The notes beneath the pieces were generated by a model. The model did not search any database and was not told where the DNA came from. It saw only the letters and a list, made by a program, of their open reading frames with translations. Source: Strongylocentrotus droebachiensis (lineage: Eukaryota; Echinodermata; Echinoidea; Camarodonta; Strongylocentrotidae). Taken from it: 64,000 nt of DNA. Positions 11,320-23,300 of the stretch are shown in pieces. Location: positions 1 to 64,000 of the forward strand of contig JAVYIG010002386.1 in NCBI GenBank assembly GCA_035222895.1. The letters are read 5' to 3'. Made by a program: the position numbers and the translations under genes. The first letter of the stretch is position 1. The number at the start of each line of letters is the position of its first letter.

Positions 11320-14190
11320 ATATAAAAGGAAGACAAGTAATATAAAAGGAAAAACGAAGGCCCACGTCATTTACATAGAAGGTAGGTGGACAGATAACCT
11401 AGATGTTTTTTATCTAATTTCATCTGGGAGATCATTCCACAGCTTTGTTCCTACAAACGAAATACAAAATTGCCCTTGCGTTGTCTCACATATTGGTTGA
11501 TAGATAGAGTAAGCCACTTTCTTTACACTGTAGAAGTAATCAACTGGGTCATACGACGTACAATACATACACATACACTACTACTAGGTCGAGCGTACTC
11601 GCACTACATACACATACAGTATTCGCATATCGCGCTCAAAAACAATAGCGCTACCAGTACCACAGACCATGCAATTATGTGCAGGCCTCGCATACCATAA
11701 TGTGTACAATATAAATCAGTCAGCGCGCTATAGACATGGTTCGGATATTACTTGCACGCCCATATCCGATCGTCGTCTTGGCGAAAAATCACGGTGTGCT
11801 GCCGCTTGACCGAGAGGTGGCGCTATACAATTACACTGAACACGCCTCGAAAGTAAAATTTTTGATAAATAAAATCATTTGCAGTCGAACAGGTTTTTTG
11901 CATATAAATTCACTCTAATGTAATATTTCGGATTTATATCTTCAATGATGCATTCTTAGACATTTATTGTATGTTTTTTATGTTTAGATCATAGTTTCGT
12001 TCGCTAATGTGAGTATTGACCAACACTCAACTATTCCTTTAACGCTTCCGTATAAAGAACCTCTTGTGTGGACATATTTTATTATTATGTGTAGAGGGTT
12101 CAGGTTTAATATGTAAACCTTGAATAAATAGAGTCGCGTCGGTTTAATGGGCTAGAGAACGCGTTGTTTGTTCAATGAGTCATGAATATAGGTTTGATTT
12201 AATCGGTTTGACTTGAAAATTATGAGCGAGTAGTGCCATGACCCTGGACGAAATTATATACAGTTTACAACTAAATTATTTGTACCCTTACCAAGTTTTG
12301 TATGTGAAAAATTGATTTGTCCCGATTATGTTTATTGAGATTGTGGTATATCTAAGGCCCTAATTCAACCAGTTCACCTTTCATTTTTGAGTTACGAAGA
12401 ACCCAAAAATAAAACATTTACAAGGGGTATGAATAATGTACGTGCAGGGAGCAATCCCAACTCCCTGGTACGTGTAAGGATTATAGAATACACATTAAAG
12501 AAATAAAACTCACTCCAGACGACCCAATCCGTCGCTTTTCCGAAGCTCTTCCGACATATCAGCAACTAAAATGCAATGCAATGTATAGGAAAAAAGTGAC
12601 GGGTTTAAGCCTATCATTTTTCTATTTTCTATCTAGAGATAAAGAGGGAGGTGGGGGACTATGTTTGGAAAATCAAGGAAACTGAGTTCCAAATGCAAGC
12701 CAGACGAAGTTGTAAAACACGCAAACTTTAAACTACATGTCGTACATGACAATAGAACTAGATTGATAGACAGATAAAGAGAGAGAGAGAGAGAGGGGGG
12801 GGGGGCATGATTATAGAGAGACAGACAGATTGAGAAAGGAGGGCGAAAAATAGGATGAGTCATCGAATCATAACAACGACATTTAGATCGGTAATACCAT
12901 TGTCTGTTGTGTTTTTCGAGGGACTTCCATTATGATAGTTCAATAATATAATCTTAATCTGAAATTCAGCGATTTCAGGGGCATTATCGTTCACCATGCC
13001 AAATATACATCAACTTAATGCGAAGCATTTGATTTCAATGTATTGTTAACTTACTATTAGTAACAGAAGTATAATGGTAGTAGTATATTGCTGTTGTTAT
13101 TATTATTATTATTATTAGTTGTATTAAGACTGTATTATTAAAGGGATCGTTTAACAATGTTAAATCTGAGATGCACGGCCCTACGTGTTATCAGTGACTG
13201 TAATATGGTGTTATATTGAAGCCCTAAACAAGTTGCGCTTCAAAATGATCAAGAAGTGCCTCAAAATAGTAAAAACCTTTGAGTGACCGGTTTTACCATA
13301 CTCGTTTTCCCCCAATAGACTGTATAGTGTTATAAAAACCGTTTGGCAAACGCAAAATTTGATTTCGATTTTTAATCATAAATATCTTGATAATCAGACA
13401 GGCGGTCGGCTTGTAAAAGTCATGGGGTTCCTGACTGACCTAAAGGTTTATAATTAGCATTGCAGCATGAGCCAAATCAAGGATTGTTTTAAAGGATCTA
13501 ACATTATGCAGTCACTGACTCAGTCAGCCTTGCCGAAATTCATGGCTGGGCGATAAAATGAATGATAAATTAAAATATCCAATAGTGCACCGCAAATCAA
13601 AATGATTAACCGTTCACCCGTTTACAATATAATTGGTCTTGTGTGACACCAATAAACACCCTTCCCGCCCAGTTACCATACTCTTGTGCATAGAAAATAC
13701 ATCAACATAATAGTCCTTTTTACATCAGCCCATTACACCAATTTTCTGCCTAGTGCAATCTGTTTCAATGAAAAGGTCATCCCATTTTATTTTTGAGTAG
13801 GCATTTTGTATCATAAATGCATTTTTGCCCCGTAAGTATAGAGGCAAAATCGGGCGGAATCCTAAACGTGAGGTTTACAGGGCTACGGGGTAATTCATTC
13901 GGGAGAGCACGTATAGATAAAAGGTTGATTTTTGCGTGTTGTGTTTATGATAATGAAATTATACGGCCTTGTAAACCTACATTGCATTTGAAATGATAGT
14001 GGTTGTCTGGTAGAAAACAATTGTTCCGTATTTGAAAATGCTGTTAATTAGCCCCAAACATCTACGGATGAATGCTGCACAAATATCGTGATAATAAGTC
14101 TTTTTACCAAAAACCAGTTGTTTTGTGTGCATTGTATAAAACTAATATTATGAAATATGTCTTGTTTATAATACGAGTGGATAAGTATTT
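11320..14190. other. No gene recognised; short GA and ATT tracts
   Basis: Short open frames here have no recognisable domains. There is a (GA)n tract at about 12,779-12,800 followed by a G run, and an ATT microsatellite at about 13,097-13,120. I see nothing else. Confidence 0.5.
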
Positions 14191-14201
14191 AAGCCTTTTA
14201 A

Positions 14202-14729
14202 AGGTACTATGTCCCTTTTGCAGCCAACCTCAAATTCTGTAGAACTTTGCAGGAATTATGAATATGTCATGTGTCCTATCTGTGAAATTTAAACTTAAGC
14301 AGTGTCCTAATATTCAAAGTATGCAAGGAAACCCGTTTACTTGCTAGACTTCACTGTCAGACACATTGAGTGACTGACTGGCTTTTTTCTTCTTTGGTTA
14401 AACCTTGCATAAAATGAGCTGTAAAGGGTACATGAGCATTTGTTTACATCAGTATCCCACTTCTTGTGATGGCCAAAATTAAACTGATTGAATCTTTGCG
14501 CAACATAAAACGTATGACCATTCGGTACAATTGTCTAAAAATCAAGACTATTACTTATTGGCTCTATAGCTCCCAAGTCGATTTGACAACTAATAGTCGT
14601 TATTTTCCCACATGAAGACATTTTCAAGCCCTACTTTTTTTAGGGAAGTTCTAAATTCGTATTATCTTTCAAATGCCGTTGGAATTTAACCTTTTCATTT
14701 TTTTGGCCTGCAAATGGGACATAGTACCT
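14202..14729. mobile_element. TTAA-flanked MITE (528 bp)
   Basis: The inverted termini are AGGTACTATGTCCCTTTTGC at 14,202 and its complement, with one internal mismatch, ending at 14,729. Each end abuts TTAA (14,198-14,201 and 14,730-14,733). A TTAA target duplication is typical of piggyBac-type transposition. The interior has no ORF, so it is non-autonomous. Confidence 0.65.
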
Positions 14730-14879
14730 TTAAGGGATGTTTCAAATAAAAATCATATTTGCTTGTGAAATCCCAAAATAATTAGAAAATGATAATCCCA
14801 ACCAGAATCAAAGAAATTGTTAAGTCATGTAGATGGAGAAAGGTACATGTTTGTTTGTATGTTTGTGTAACAGGACGAG

Positions 14880-15010
14880 GGCTAAGAGGATCTGTGCCCC
14901 CTTCCCCCCCCCCACACCACACACACACACACAAATATTATACACAGTCCTACAGTAAGGGTTAGCCCAGGTACGCCACAACGCCCCCCCCCCCCAACCC
15001 CTCCTCGAAG
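14880..15010. repeat. C-rich and CA simple repeat patch
   Basis: C runs at about 14,900-14,912 and 14,984-15,000 flank a short ACAC tract. There is no gene. Confidence 0.6.
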
Positions 15011-15254
15011 AAATCTCGTCCCTTGTTCATTATTGTTCGCGATTCCCCAAGTGATTTATCAATAATTAAATAATATCTTCGTTACTGTCAATTAGTTCAT
15101 GATATATTTACGCATTTTTTTCTTCTTCAAAGACAGTGTATTTTAATTCAATTGTACTTGACAAAATGTTAAATACAATACCTTTAATCCTGACTCCGCC
15201 ATGCAGGGACGGCATAATACACCCAAACCGCTGCACTTAATTTCTCTATCCGTA

Positions 15255-16170
15255 TCAGTGTGATTGAATTGGCAGGGCGAAGCGCGCACTGCAAGGGAAT
15301 CTCATTACGACGCTCTAAGAGGATTTAGAGATTCGATATAATTGTTAGTTATGCATCAACTGTCAGCATACCTGCTCCATACTAGAATAAGATGTGATGT
15401 GGGGAGGATAGATTAAATTAATGTATGATGGAACTTCAGTGAGGGTGCATTCATTTCAAGTTCATGAAGAAAAAGAAAGGAATCTTACAGGCTACATCAT
15501 TGTGGAAGCGTGAAAGCTTTACTTGAAACAAAAGTTATATATTTACTAAAGGCCAATCAATTAATTGTGTTAGGCATTTTAGGCATTTTGAAGCGCGCAT
15601 TGGAAGGATATTTCATTGAGACAAATTTATCTCACTGTAGTACATTCAAATGGCCAGATATCAATAACTATTTGAACATGTGTTTATTTACTATTTGTTT
15701 CATTCATTATTAATTCATTCTTTCAATCACTCATTTTATTCACTCATTCATTTATGTATTCATTGAATTGTCAATTAATTAATTAATTACTGTTTTCATT
15801 TTATTTGTATGTTATGGGTTGAGGGATCATTCGTAGTTTCGCCGCTGTAAATGACTAGGGAGAGAGGGAGAGAGAGAGGGGAGGGGGAGATTTCATTATT
15901 TTTGTTGGTGAAAAATTGACAGGCACTGTTGGGCATTGTGAAGAGCGCATTGCAATGAAATCTCATGAGGTTGTTCTAAGGAGATCAATTGATTCGATAT
16001 AATTGTTAGTTATGCATCAACTGTCGGGATACCAGCTCTAGGGATAACGAGATGATGTGGTGGAGGGGGTAGATATGATGGCATTCCAGTGAGCGTGCAT
16101 GTATTTCAAGATCAACCTGAAATAGAAAGGTGTAGGCCTACTGATGCATTGTGGTAGCATGGAAGGTGAT
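15255..16170. repeat. Local direct duplication (~260 bp, ~660 bp apart)
   Basis: Segment ~15,265-15,460 is repeated with substitutions at ~15,930-16,115. The most conserved part is ATTCGATATAATTGTTAG followed by TTATGCATCAACTGTC. A shorter third piece (GAAGCGCGCATTGGAAGG) lies at about 15,590. (ATTC)n-like and GA tracts lie between and after the copies. Confidence 0.7.
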
Positions 16171-16239
16171 TATGGCCGTTTAGTTACGAATGAAGAGTCG
16201 TCGTGGAATATGACAAAAGCCAAATGAAAAACAGTCATT

Positions 16240-18480
16240 ACTTATGTAAAGAGTAAGTGAATATGTGGATGGATGCATAAATAAATAAGTAAACGAGTGA
16301 ATTTATAAATAAGTAAAAGAGTAAATCAATGATTGCATGAATAAACCAATAAACGAATGTATTAATAAAATAAGTAAATGAATGAATGAATAAATGAATG
16401 CATGCATGAATGAAAAATAAACATATATTCAAAAAGTTATTGATATGTATGGTTATTTGAATGTTATAGGGTAACTTGGATTCAGCCATTGATGGCATTG
16501 GCATTATGAGGGTGGGGTCAGGATGGGGTGCCGATTTTGCTTGGTGACTGAAATAAAGAAGTCCTCAGTTGGGGTGGTACGGGATGGGTCCTGTCATCTC
16601 CTAGTATTCTTGACCTTTCTCAGTTTTTTTATTTTCTATTATTTTTACTGTCTGCTTTCCTTTTTCTTATCCTTATTTTGTTATCATATTTGTGTATTGA
16701 GGGAAGGGGCACTAGCCTCCTTTGCTTTTGGCACTATAATTATTGATGACAGATTGCAAGGAATACGATCATCATTGTAAATTCATAGTGACATCATTGT
16801 TAATTTACTTTAAATCAACTGAGTTTGTAACCTAAATATCGTAAACGAAAGGGAAGAAAGCAAAATGAGAAGGAGAGGTGCGTTTCATTCTACGCACCAC
16901 CAACTTGAACTTGATCTAGCCTCCGCGTCAAGGGAGAAAAAAAACGCTGAAATGTAGAGCGGGGCAAATGGGGAAGGAAAAGGGTAGAGAGAGAGAGAGA
17001 GTGGGTGGAGATAGAGGTAGAGAGAGGGAGGAGGGGAGGGACAGGGAATTGACCGAGGGGGGGGGGGGGTAAGAGGGATGGGACGACGGGGTTGAGTAAG
17101 GAAGAAAGAGAGAGAGCGAAGGGGAGGGAATAGGGAGAGGGTGAGAAGATGTATAGATGGGACAGATATAGAGAGGGAAGGATCGGGGGTATTTGAAATG
17201 ATTGATTTAATTATAAGTTTATTTAAGCAGGGTTGCCTCTTCAGTTAAAACACTGCTATCCCGGAGGGCCATGAACAATACAAAACAATGTAGGCCTATA
17301 TGAAATATTTACAGACTTGGGTACAAATTGAACTCATAAATATAAAAAAAATAAAGGTTATGAATTCAGAGATAAAATAATAACATAAGAAGAAATATTA
17401 TGAATAATATGTTGCAAAGTGCAGCTAATTATAAACATGGTATGATCGAAACATCCATTTGATAGAGAGAGAGAGAGAGAGAGGGGTGGGGGGGGGGGGA
17501 GAGAGAGTATCTGGGAATGATGATTGGTGTACAGGAAGGCCAAGAGGCAGATAAAAAGATAGATAGGGAGGGAAGGAGAAAAGAAGAGAGAGAGAGAGGG
17601 GGGAGAGAGAGAGAGAACACAGTACCATTATCAGATTATGCTTGCAAAAGAGCCGGGCCATTTGTGGTACATCCAGGGCTTTGTCCATTCCTAACGTTAG
17701 AGCTTTCGTGACATTTTGTTTGACATTTAAATGCCGGAATCAAATGCGACATTTATGCCAGCATTAATACTGCCCCGAGGTCTTTCCAGTGCAAGAAGGG
17801 TAACTAATCTGCACTTTATCCGACCTCTTGCACGAGTGTACGCATTGGACCTAAATATGGTCACCATTCCATGTATAAGTGTTGAAACGTCCGTATGTTC
17901 AAACGTGCATAAAAATCTTTCCCGAATCTTTCACAAAAGCGAATCTGTATTTGGCCGACAAAATCCTTTATTCATTCGAAAAATGTTGATTTTTAGTCTC
18001 TGCTTAAACCGGTAAAAGTCTCCTGCTCACATCAGAGATCATTATGCCAAAAATATAAGCCTCTCGGTTTTTTAACAAGTGAAATAGGGCCTATTATGTG
18101 GCTAATAATTAAAGTCTATACTAGACTTTAATTGTTACTAATAGGTACCGTTTACTCATCGTTTGTTTCCCCCTTATTTTATTGTAATGGAGAGAGAAAG
18201 AGAGAGAGAGAGAGGGGGGGAGAAGAGAGAGAGAGAGAGAGATGGAAAGACGGTGCCTAAAAAAAACAATACTGTGACCCCCCCCCCTATATAATAATAA
18301 AAATAGCTAGTTCTTATATAGCGCTTTTCAGGACCGAAGGCCATCTCAAAGCGCTTTACAGATTGATATATTATTACCTCTGTCATCGGGGTATTTTATT
18401 AAAGAAAAGAGGATTTTAAATAAAGTACATTCAATTGATTAATCGTCTACATTTTGCCTTCTTTCTTCACTTCATTTTCA
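16240..18480. repeat. Simple-repeat-rich intergenic region
   Basis: It contains (AATG/AATA)n at 16,250-16,420 and GA tracts at 16,985-17,010, 17,105-17,120, 17,463-17,510, 17,585-17,612 and 18,190-18,242. A TATAGCGCTTTTCAGGACCG dispersed-repeat motif follows an ATAATAATAA tract at about 18,290-18,360. No exon was recognised here, although a signal-peptide exon for the downstream Ig gene may be hidden here or further upstream. Confidence 0.6.
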
Positions 18481-18484
18481 ACAG

Positions 18485-18805
18485 GTCTGTGTTTGAACGA
18501 TGTCGCCGCCGTCTCACGGACTGTGGTTTTCCAAGGGGACTCGGCAGAGCTCGAATGCCAAGTCGACGACGCCGTCATCACCATCGTTTGGAAGAAGGGT
18601 GACGTCATAGATAGAGCGACTACGGTGGCATCGTTCGTGGACGGTGTCCGGGAGGGAAGCGATGGTGGTCGTATTTCGATGTCGCCGTCCAGATCGTTGG
18701 TGATTGACGATGTCGGGATAGCGGATGAAAGCATGTATTATTGTATTGTCACGTTGACGTCATCGAGCAATGATATAGTGATTGAAGCCCAGTTAGAAAT
18801 TGCAG
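18485..18805 (+). CDS. Exon: V-type Ig domain
   Basis: The exon encodes the first Ig domain. Visible hallmarks are ELECQV (first Cys), IVWKKGD (core Trp), then RISMSPSRSLVIDDV and DESMYYCIV (the D..YYC motif with the second Cys). The acceptor is TTTTCAACAG and the donor is GCAG|GTAAAT. It starts and ends in phase 1, matching its neighbour. Confidence 0.85.
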
Positions 18806-21800
18806 GTAAATATATGCACAGTCAATTTATGATGTCATCATGATGATGGCTATGCCTATCACGGCAGGATTATTTTCTCCTTTTTGACATAATATGTGTT
18901 TCCATGTAAATCTCCCTGATAAAAGCAATTATTTAAAAAAGTGATCAGACATTAATTTTGATAATTATTTATTAGATTTCCAACCACATGTTTTGAATCA
19001 GATTTGTTGTTATGCTGTTTGTTTTTGGCCTGAATAATAAATATTGGAAGAAAAGCCTTATCCGACCACATAATTACGAACGGAGACTCGTGAGACTGGT
19101 CACTGGAGAGACATTTTTGGAACTTACCTAGCGATATAAATTATATGGTTCACATTTAATGTCTGGCATTATCATAATAAATCCTTAAATGGAGTATAAT
19201 GACAATTAATTTTAATCGTCCGGAATATTTTTTAGTTTAATTTGTTATGATGAGTTTTTCGAATCTCTATATTCTGTTTTAGTACCTCCGGTGGAGCCCT
19301 ACCCTACCATAGCTCTACTCCAACCCACTTCGTCACCGTCCGCAAACGCATCTTGCCAATACACCATACCACAAGGCACCCAATACCGATTATCGTGCGA
19401 GGTAGCTAGCTTCAGGCCGTCCGTCGAGCTCGTCTGGTTCGTTAACGACGTATCTGAGCGCGGAGCACCGCTGAAGTTTGCGGACAATTCGGACGGGACG
19501 AGGGATGTGTATGGTAGCCTCGATGTGACAATGGGTGTTTCGAACATGGATGTCAGATGCGAAGTGAGCGGTGAGGCGGTGCCTGGCCCAACCCGGATAA
19601 TGACAGCGCTGGTCTGTTGGGCACCGAGCACCAGTGGTAAAAACATTTTAGAATTCTATTCAGTTCAAATTATAAACAGTATACGAGTTAATAGCATCAA
19701 ACATAGTTTGTCTATTCTGTTTTCTGACGAAAAAAGGAAAGCTTTTGTTATGGTTAATAAACTTTATTATGTTTGGAAGTTAAGCCTGCATCTCAATACA
19801 ACATTTTACCTCCGAAATATTCAGCTGTTCAGACGCAGCCTTCGTCAGCGTTGTGTCCTGACTTTATATTCGACCATTCTGACGTAATTGGCAATAATCG
19901 GGTCGTAGACAATTATGTCAGATATAAAAAGTCGGGTCATACTGAAGAGCTGAACCTTTCGGAGCCTCGCCTCGTATTGAGATCAGGGCCCCGTCTTCGT
20001 AAGTCCTCCAATCAATCGCAAGTTTGCAGTCTCCTATCTCTTATGTACACAGTTGCAATTGATATCAATCAGAAATAAGTTGCGATTACTATCAACTCTT
20101 TGTAAGACGGGGCCCTGAAGTTACAATTTCAAACATACAGATGAACTTTCATGATTAAGTTAATACTCAGTAACAGGTGTAATAGAGATAAACTTGTTCA
20201 TATTTCTTTTCTCCCAACTATTATGTTGCAGGTGGAAGCAATACCACAACCATTATCGTCATAGTAGTTATCGTCATTGTATTAATAGCAGCCGTCGTTG
20301 GAATTGCTTTATGGATGAGGATATGTGAGTATGGTTGAACTACAAAAAAAAACTATGAAATTATTAAAGTTCACTTGCATATAACGGCAGGGTATACTAC
20401 TGACACTGATTCAAATTTACATAGGCCTATACTGTCATCTGCTGCTCACAATGTCCCAATGTGTCGACAGTCATGTCCCACAATGCACCAACTTGACTGA
20501 TAACGCTCGATGCATGATGATGTTTTGGTACACGAACCGGAAATCGCTCCATGTACGCCTTGAGCGAAAATGGCGCAATTGAAAATACATTACAGCAGTG
20601 GCAGTGATGCCGGTAAATTGCCCTGCCTTTAATTGCTGAAGTCATTTTCTGACAAAATTTAAAGCGCATTCAAATGTTCATACTACTTCAAGTTAGATTA
20701 TGCTAGAATAAGTTTTTAAATGTGAGTGAAGATAATTTTATAGTTGCTTTAGGTATTATGTTGCTTCGATTAAAAAAATGTTAGTAATGTAATGTTTGAT
20801 GGTCGTAGCAACAGCAAGCTTTACATAATTATGAAAGAAGAATGCGCCATGTTGCCGGGACATTTAGCGCCGAATAAATACACATTAATACCGATCCTAA
20901 TGAATTGCCTTTAATCGTGTTTTTAAGAACGGGGCAATTTTGGTTCATGTTGGTGTAATTCTTCCGAGAAAAGGCAACATAATATATGTTTTTCTTGTCT
21001 CCTTTCTTCTAGTGATTAAAGACACAATGGTTCGATCAACTTACAGTAAAACAGTGAGTGCTGACGGTAAGTGTACGTTTTTGTTTTACTTCCAGAAAAT
21101 ATATTAAGACACTTTATCGTTATTGTATAACCCTAAAAGGAAACCATTAAAAGGAAATATATTCCCCAAAATTTGTCATCATCCTGAACGATAGTCTTGA
21201 GTTATTAATGAAAACTCTCAGAGGCATTGTGCGTGTACACCTGAAATTTGTACTACTTTATAACGATCTATATCGAAGTCACGAATAATGTTGACGAATT
21301 TATGTCAATATAATCCATTTTTGTTATGAAACAGAATTTTCAGCAAACATCACCTCACAATTGTTGTTCTTTTGCGCATCCATGAGTTTTTGTTTGTGAC
21401 GCAGCAGCCTATAGTTCGTGGATCAATAGTTAGGAGGTAGTGATGATTACAAAATGGAAGACGGGTTTACTACGAAGTATGCTTATATTTTACCTGATTA
21501 AAGGAAATATTGAATTATCATTTTTGAAAAACAAACATTTATTTCATTTAACTTTGATTAGACGATACACCATCTCGAAGCCGCATGTCGAATTTCTGCC
21601 ACATTTGCTGTGCGACATGCTGTCCGTGTACGGTGGCGGAAGATGAAATCGATACCGAGACGCAGAGGAGAAGAGGGGCATCGTCATCGCACTCGAAGGA
21701 GGAGAGAGCGAAGAAAGCGCCCTCAGCAGGTGAGACCGATCTCTCTCTCTCTCTCTCTATCTCTGTTTTCGCTTGTTAAAAGAAAAAAAGGATTGCTAAT

Positions 21801-23300
21801 TTATCGGCAAATTTTAGAATGTCCCACATCCCATATTCAAAATAAACGACGCCCCATAAAGAGTAGATTTTCCCTTTCCCTTGCAATATTGCAATACTAG
21901 TAATTCATATTCGCAAAAAGAATAATTCTGATACCACAGTTGTACGATTTCCTACTTTAGCAAATATCATGGTCAAGCATTTATTTATTTAATATACTGA
22001 TAATTATCTTCCTTTTTCTGATTTTAGCGCTAAAAGCAAGAATCCAACAAAATCGGAAGAAACAAGAAGGAAAGTCCGGAGCAGCTGCAGAGAGTAATCA
22101 CGTGCCTTCCGATAAACCGAGTGAACATTCACCTATGCTCGGTAAGACCGTAGGCATCATTGTCGTCATCATTATCATCATTATTACTATTTTATTGTTA
22201 TCTATTTACTGTCGATTTTTACTTAGATACTTCTGCAAAGTCACGTCAAAAGCATGCTCAGAAACAAACACAGGATGGCGTTTTGAAGAAAGATATGAAA
22301 CAGTCCGCATTGACTTCCTGCTGTACAACAGTACAATAGTTTTGCCTGATTTTATAATCATGTGTTACACAGAACTTCCCTTTGCGGACACTCTGTTTGT
22401 TTTTCTATTCTTTTGTTTATTATTTTAAAAGTTATGCTACACTTTTACACGTTTTTCTTTCCTTTCTGTGATCAATTATGAAATATCTACCTAAACAAAA
22501 TCTTTACACTATTTTGTTCGCTATGATTTTATGTTTACCATTGGGAAATGATAACAAAATTGGAATTGAACCTTTACAGAAAACCCAGATGAGACGTCAA
22601 CTCCGATGAATCCTAAACCTCCTGGTGCGAGGCCTAAAACGAGACCCATTGATGATGCCTCAGTTGTTATTAGGTGAGTTTAATAGAGATCATGTTCACA
22701 CGTAGATTGTTGTTGTTAATTACTGGTGACGAGGTTGGCCGCGAAATCTGTCTGACAAGGGGCGGCGCTATGGGCTTCTCAGAGAGGGGAGGAAGTTGCT
22801 GGATCATTTTTCTGACAAGTCAGACAAGTTCCTCCATTATAGTGAAGCTTCTATATCCGACCCACACAACAGAGTATGGGGACCTCTGTCATTCGAAATC
22901 ATGGCTCATAAATTTAACTTTAAAAGATATCGAGGCTCTCGTCATAATAATCATAGACATAGTCATAATAATCATAGACCAGAGCCCCGTTTCACAAAAC
23001 TTGTCTTCAGTGACAAATTACAATTTTTGTTATAAGCTACTAAAATCCTTGCTTATGATTGGTTATAAGCAGATTTGTCACTGATTTTTGTCCTTTATCA
23101 TTAAAAAAAAGTCTTTGTGAAACGGGTCCCTGATGAGTTGTGACTGATCTGCATTGACTGCAATCACCTAGTGATTTGTTGGAAAACTAACACTCTTTAC
23201 TTTTTCTGATTATTTCCACCTCAGAGTTCCACATCAAGCACCGCAAAGTCTAGTAGAGACGAACGGGACAGCAGCGGGCGAGGCAGAGACGGGCTTCTGA
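18485..23300 (+). CDS. Ig-superfamily single-pass membrane receptor (5' exon missing)
   Basis: Eight exons splice in one frame into 424 residues: 18,485-18,805; 19,283-19,636; 20,232-20,324; 21,013-21,066; 21,562-21,729; 22,028-22,141; 22,580-22,673; 23,225-23,300. All junctions are GT-AG. The first six exons are phase 1-1, the usual arrangement for exon-shuffled Ig domains. The order is V-type Ig domain, second Ig domain, a ~22-residue hydrophobic segment, then a ~168-residue cytoplasmic tail. The first exon begins mid-codon, so a signal-peptide exon ending in phase 1 must lie upstream; I could not identify it, and further Ig exons upstream are possible. No ITIM or kinase domain is seen. The likely role is cell-surface recognition or adhesion; the ligand is unknown. 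The stop lies only ~50 bp before the start of the duplicated block. Confidence 0.8.
19283..19636 (+). CDS. Exon: second Ig domain
   Basis: The domain has RLSCEV (Cys), ELVWFVND (Trp) and NMDVRCEVSG (Cys), with extra cysteines in ASCQYT and ALVCWAP that could form an additional disulfide. The acceptor is CTGTTTTAG and the donor is AGTG|GTAAAA. It is less canonical than the first domain because the D.YxC motif is replaced by NMDVRC. Confidence 0.8.
19984..20117. mobile_element. MITE with CAGGGCCCCGTCTT termini in the Ig gene intron
   Basis: The 14-bp perfect inverted termini are CAGGGCCCCGTCTT and AAGACGGGGCCCTG, about 134 bp in total. Related diverged copies lie at ~24,088-24,225 and ~42,802-42,932, the second pair being part of the segmental duplication. 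There is no clear target duplication. Confidence 0.7.
20232..20324 (+). CDS. Exon: transmembrane segment
   Basis: The exon has 31 codons. After GSNTTT comes IIVIVVIVIVLIAAVVGIAL, then W and basic residues, a textbook single-pass stop-transfer segment. The donor is TAT|GTGAGT. Confidence 0.85.
21013..21066 (+). CDS. Exon: juxtamembrane cytoplasmic 18 residues
   Basis: This short exon (LIKDTMVRSTYSKTVSAD) holds the only tyrosine of the early tail (STYSKTV), a possible but unproven phosphorylation site. The acceptor is CTTCTAG and the donor is ACG|GTAAGT. Confidence 0.65.
21562..21729 (+). CDS. Exon: cysteine-cluster cytoplasmic segment
   Basis: It encodes FCHICCATCCPCTV, seven Cys in about twelve residues, followed by a charged Arg/Glu/Ser stretch. 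So many cysteines in a cytosolic tail suggest palmitoylation or metal binding (inference). The acceptor is TTGATTAG and the donor is GCAG|GTGAGA. A CT-rich tract follows the donor. Confidence 0.7.
22028..22141 (+). CDS. Exon: basic cytoplasmic segment
   Basis: It encodes ALKARIQQNRKKQEGKSG and then a Ser/Pro-containing stretch. The acceptor is TGATTTTAG and the donor is CTCG|GTAAGA. No known motif. Confidence 0.65.
22580..22673 (+). CDS. Exon: Pro-rich cytoplasmic segment
   Basis: It encodes a proline/threonine-rich stretch including PMNPKPPGARPKTRP, a possible SH3-type ligand (inference). The exon shifts phase from 1 to 2; the donor is TTAG|GTGAGT. Confidence 0.6.
22983..23131. mobile_element. 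MITE with CCCGTTTCACAAA termini in the Ig gene intron
   Basis: The ends are inverted: CCCCGTTTCACAAA and TTTGTGAAACGGGTC. The interior includes ATTGGTTATAAGCAGATTTG. Two more copies lie in intron 5 of the UGT genes (40,256-40,372, left end lost; 58,637-58,766). Confidence 0.7.
23225..23300 (+). CDS. Exon: C-terminal segment and stop
   Basis: The acceptor is CACCTCAG. It completes an Arg codon and encodes VPHQAPQSLVETNG and 11 further residues, ending GEAETGF and TGA. Its phase fits the previous donor exactly, which supports it as the last exon. Confidence 0.65.
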
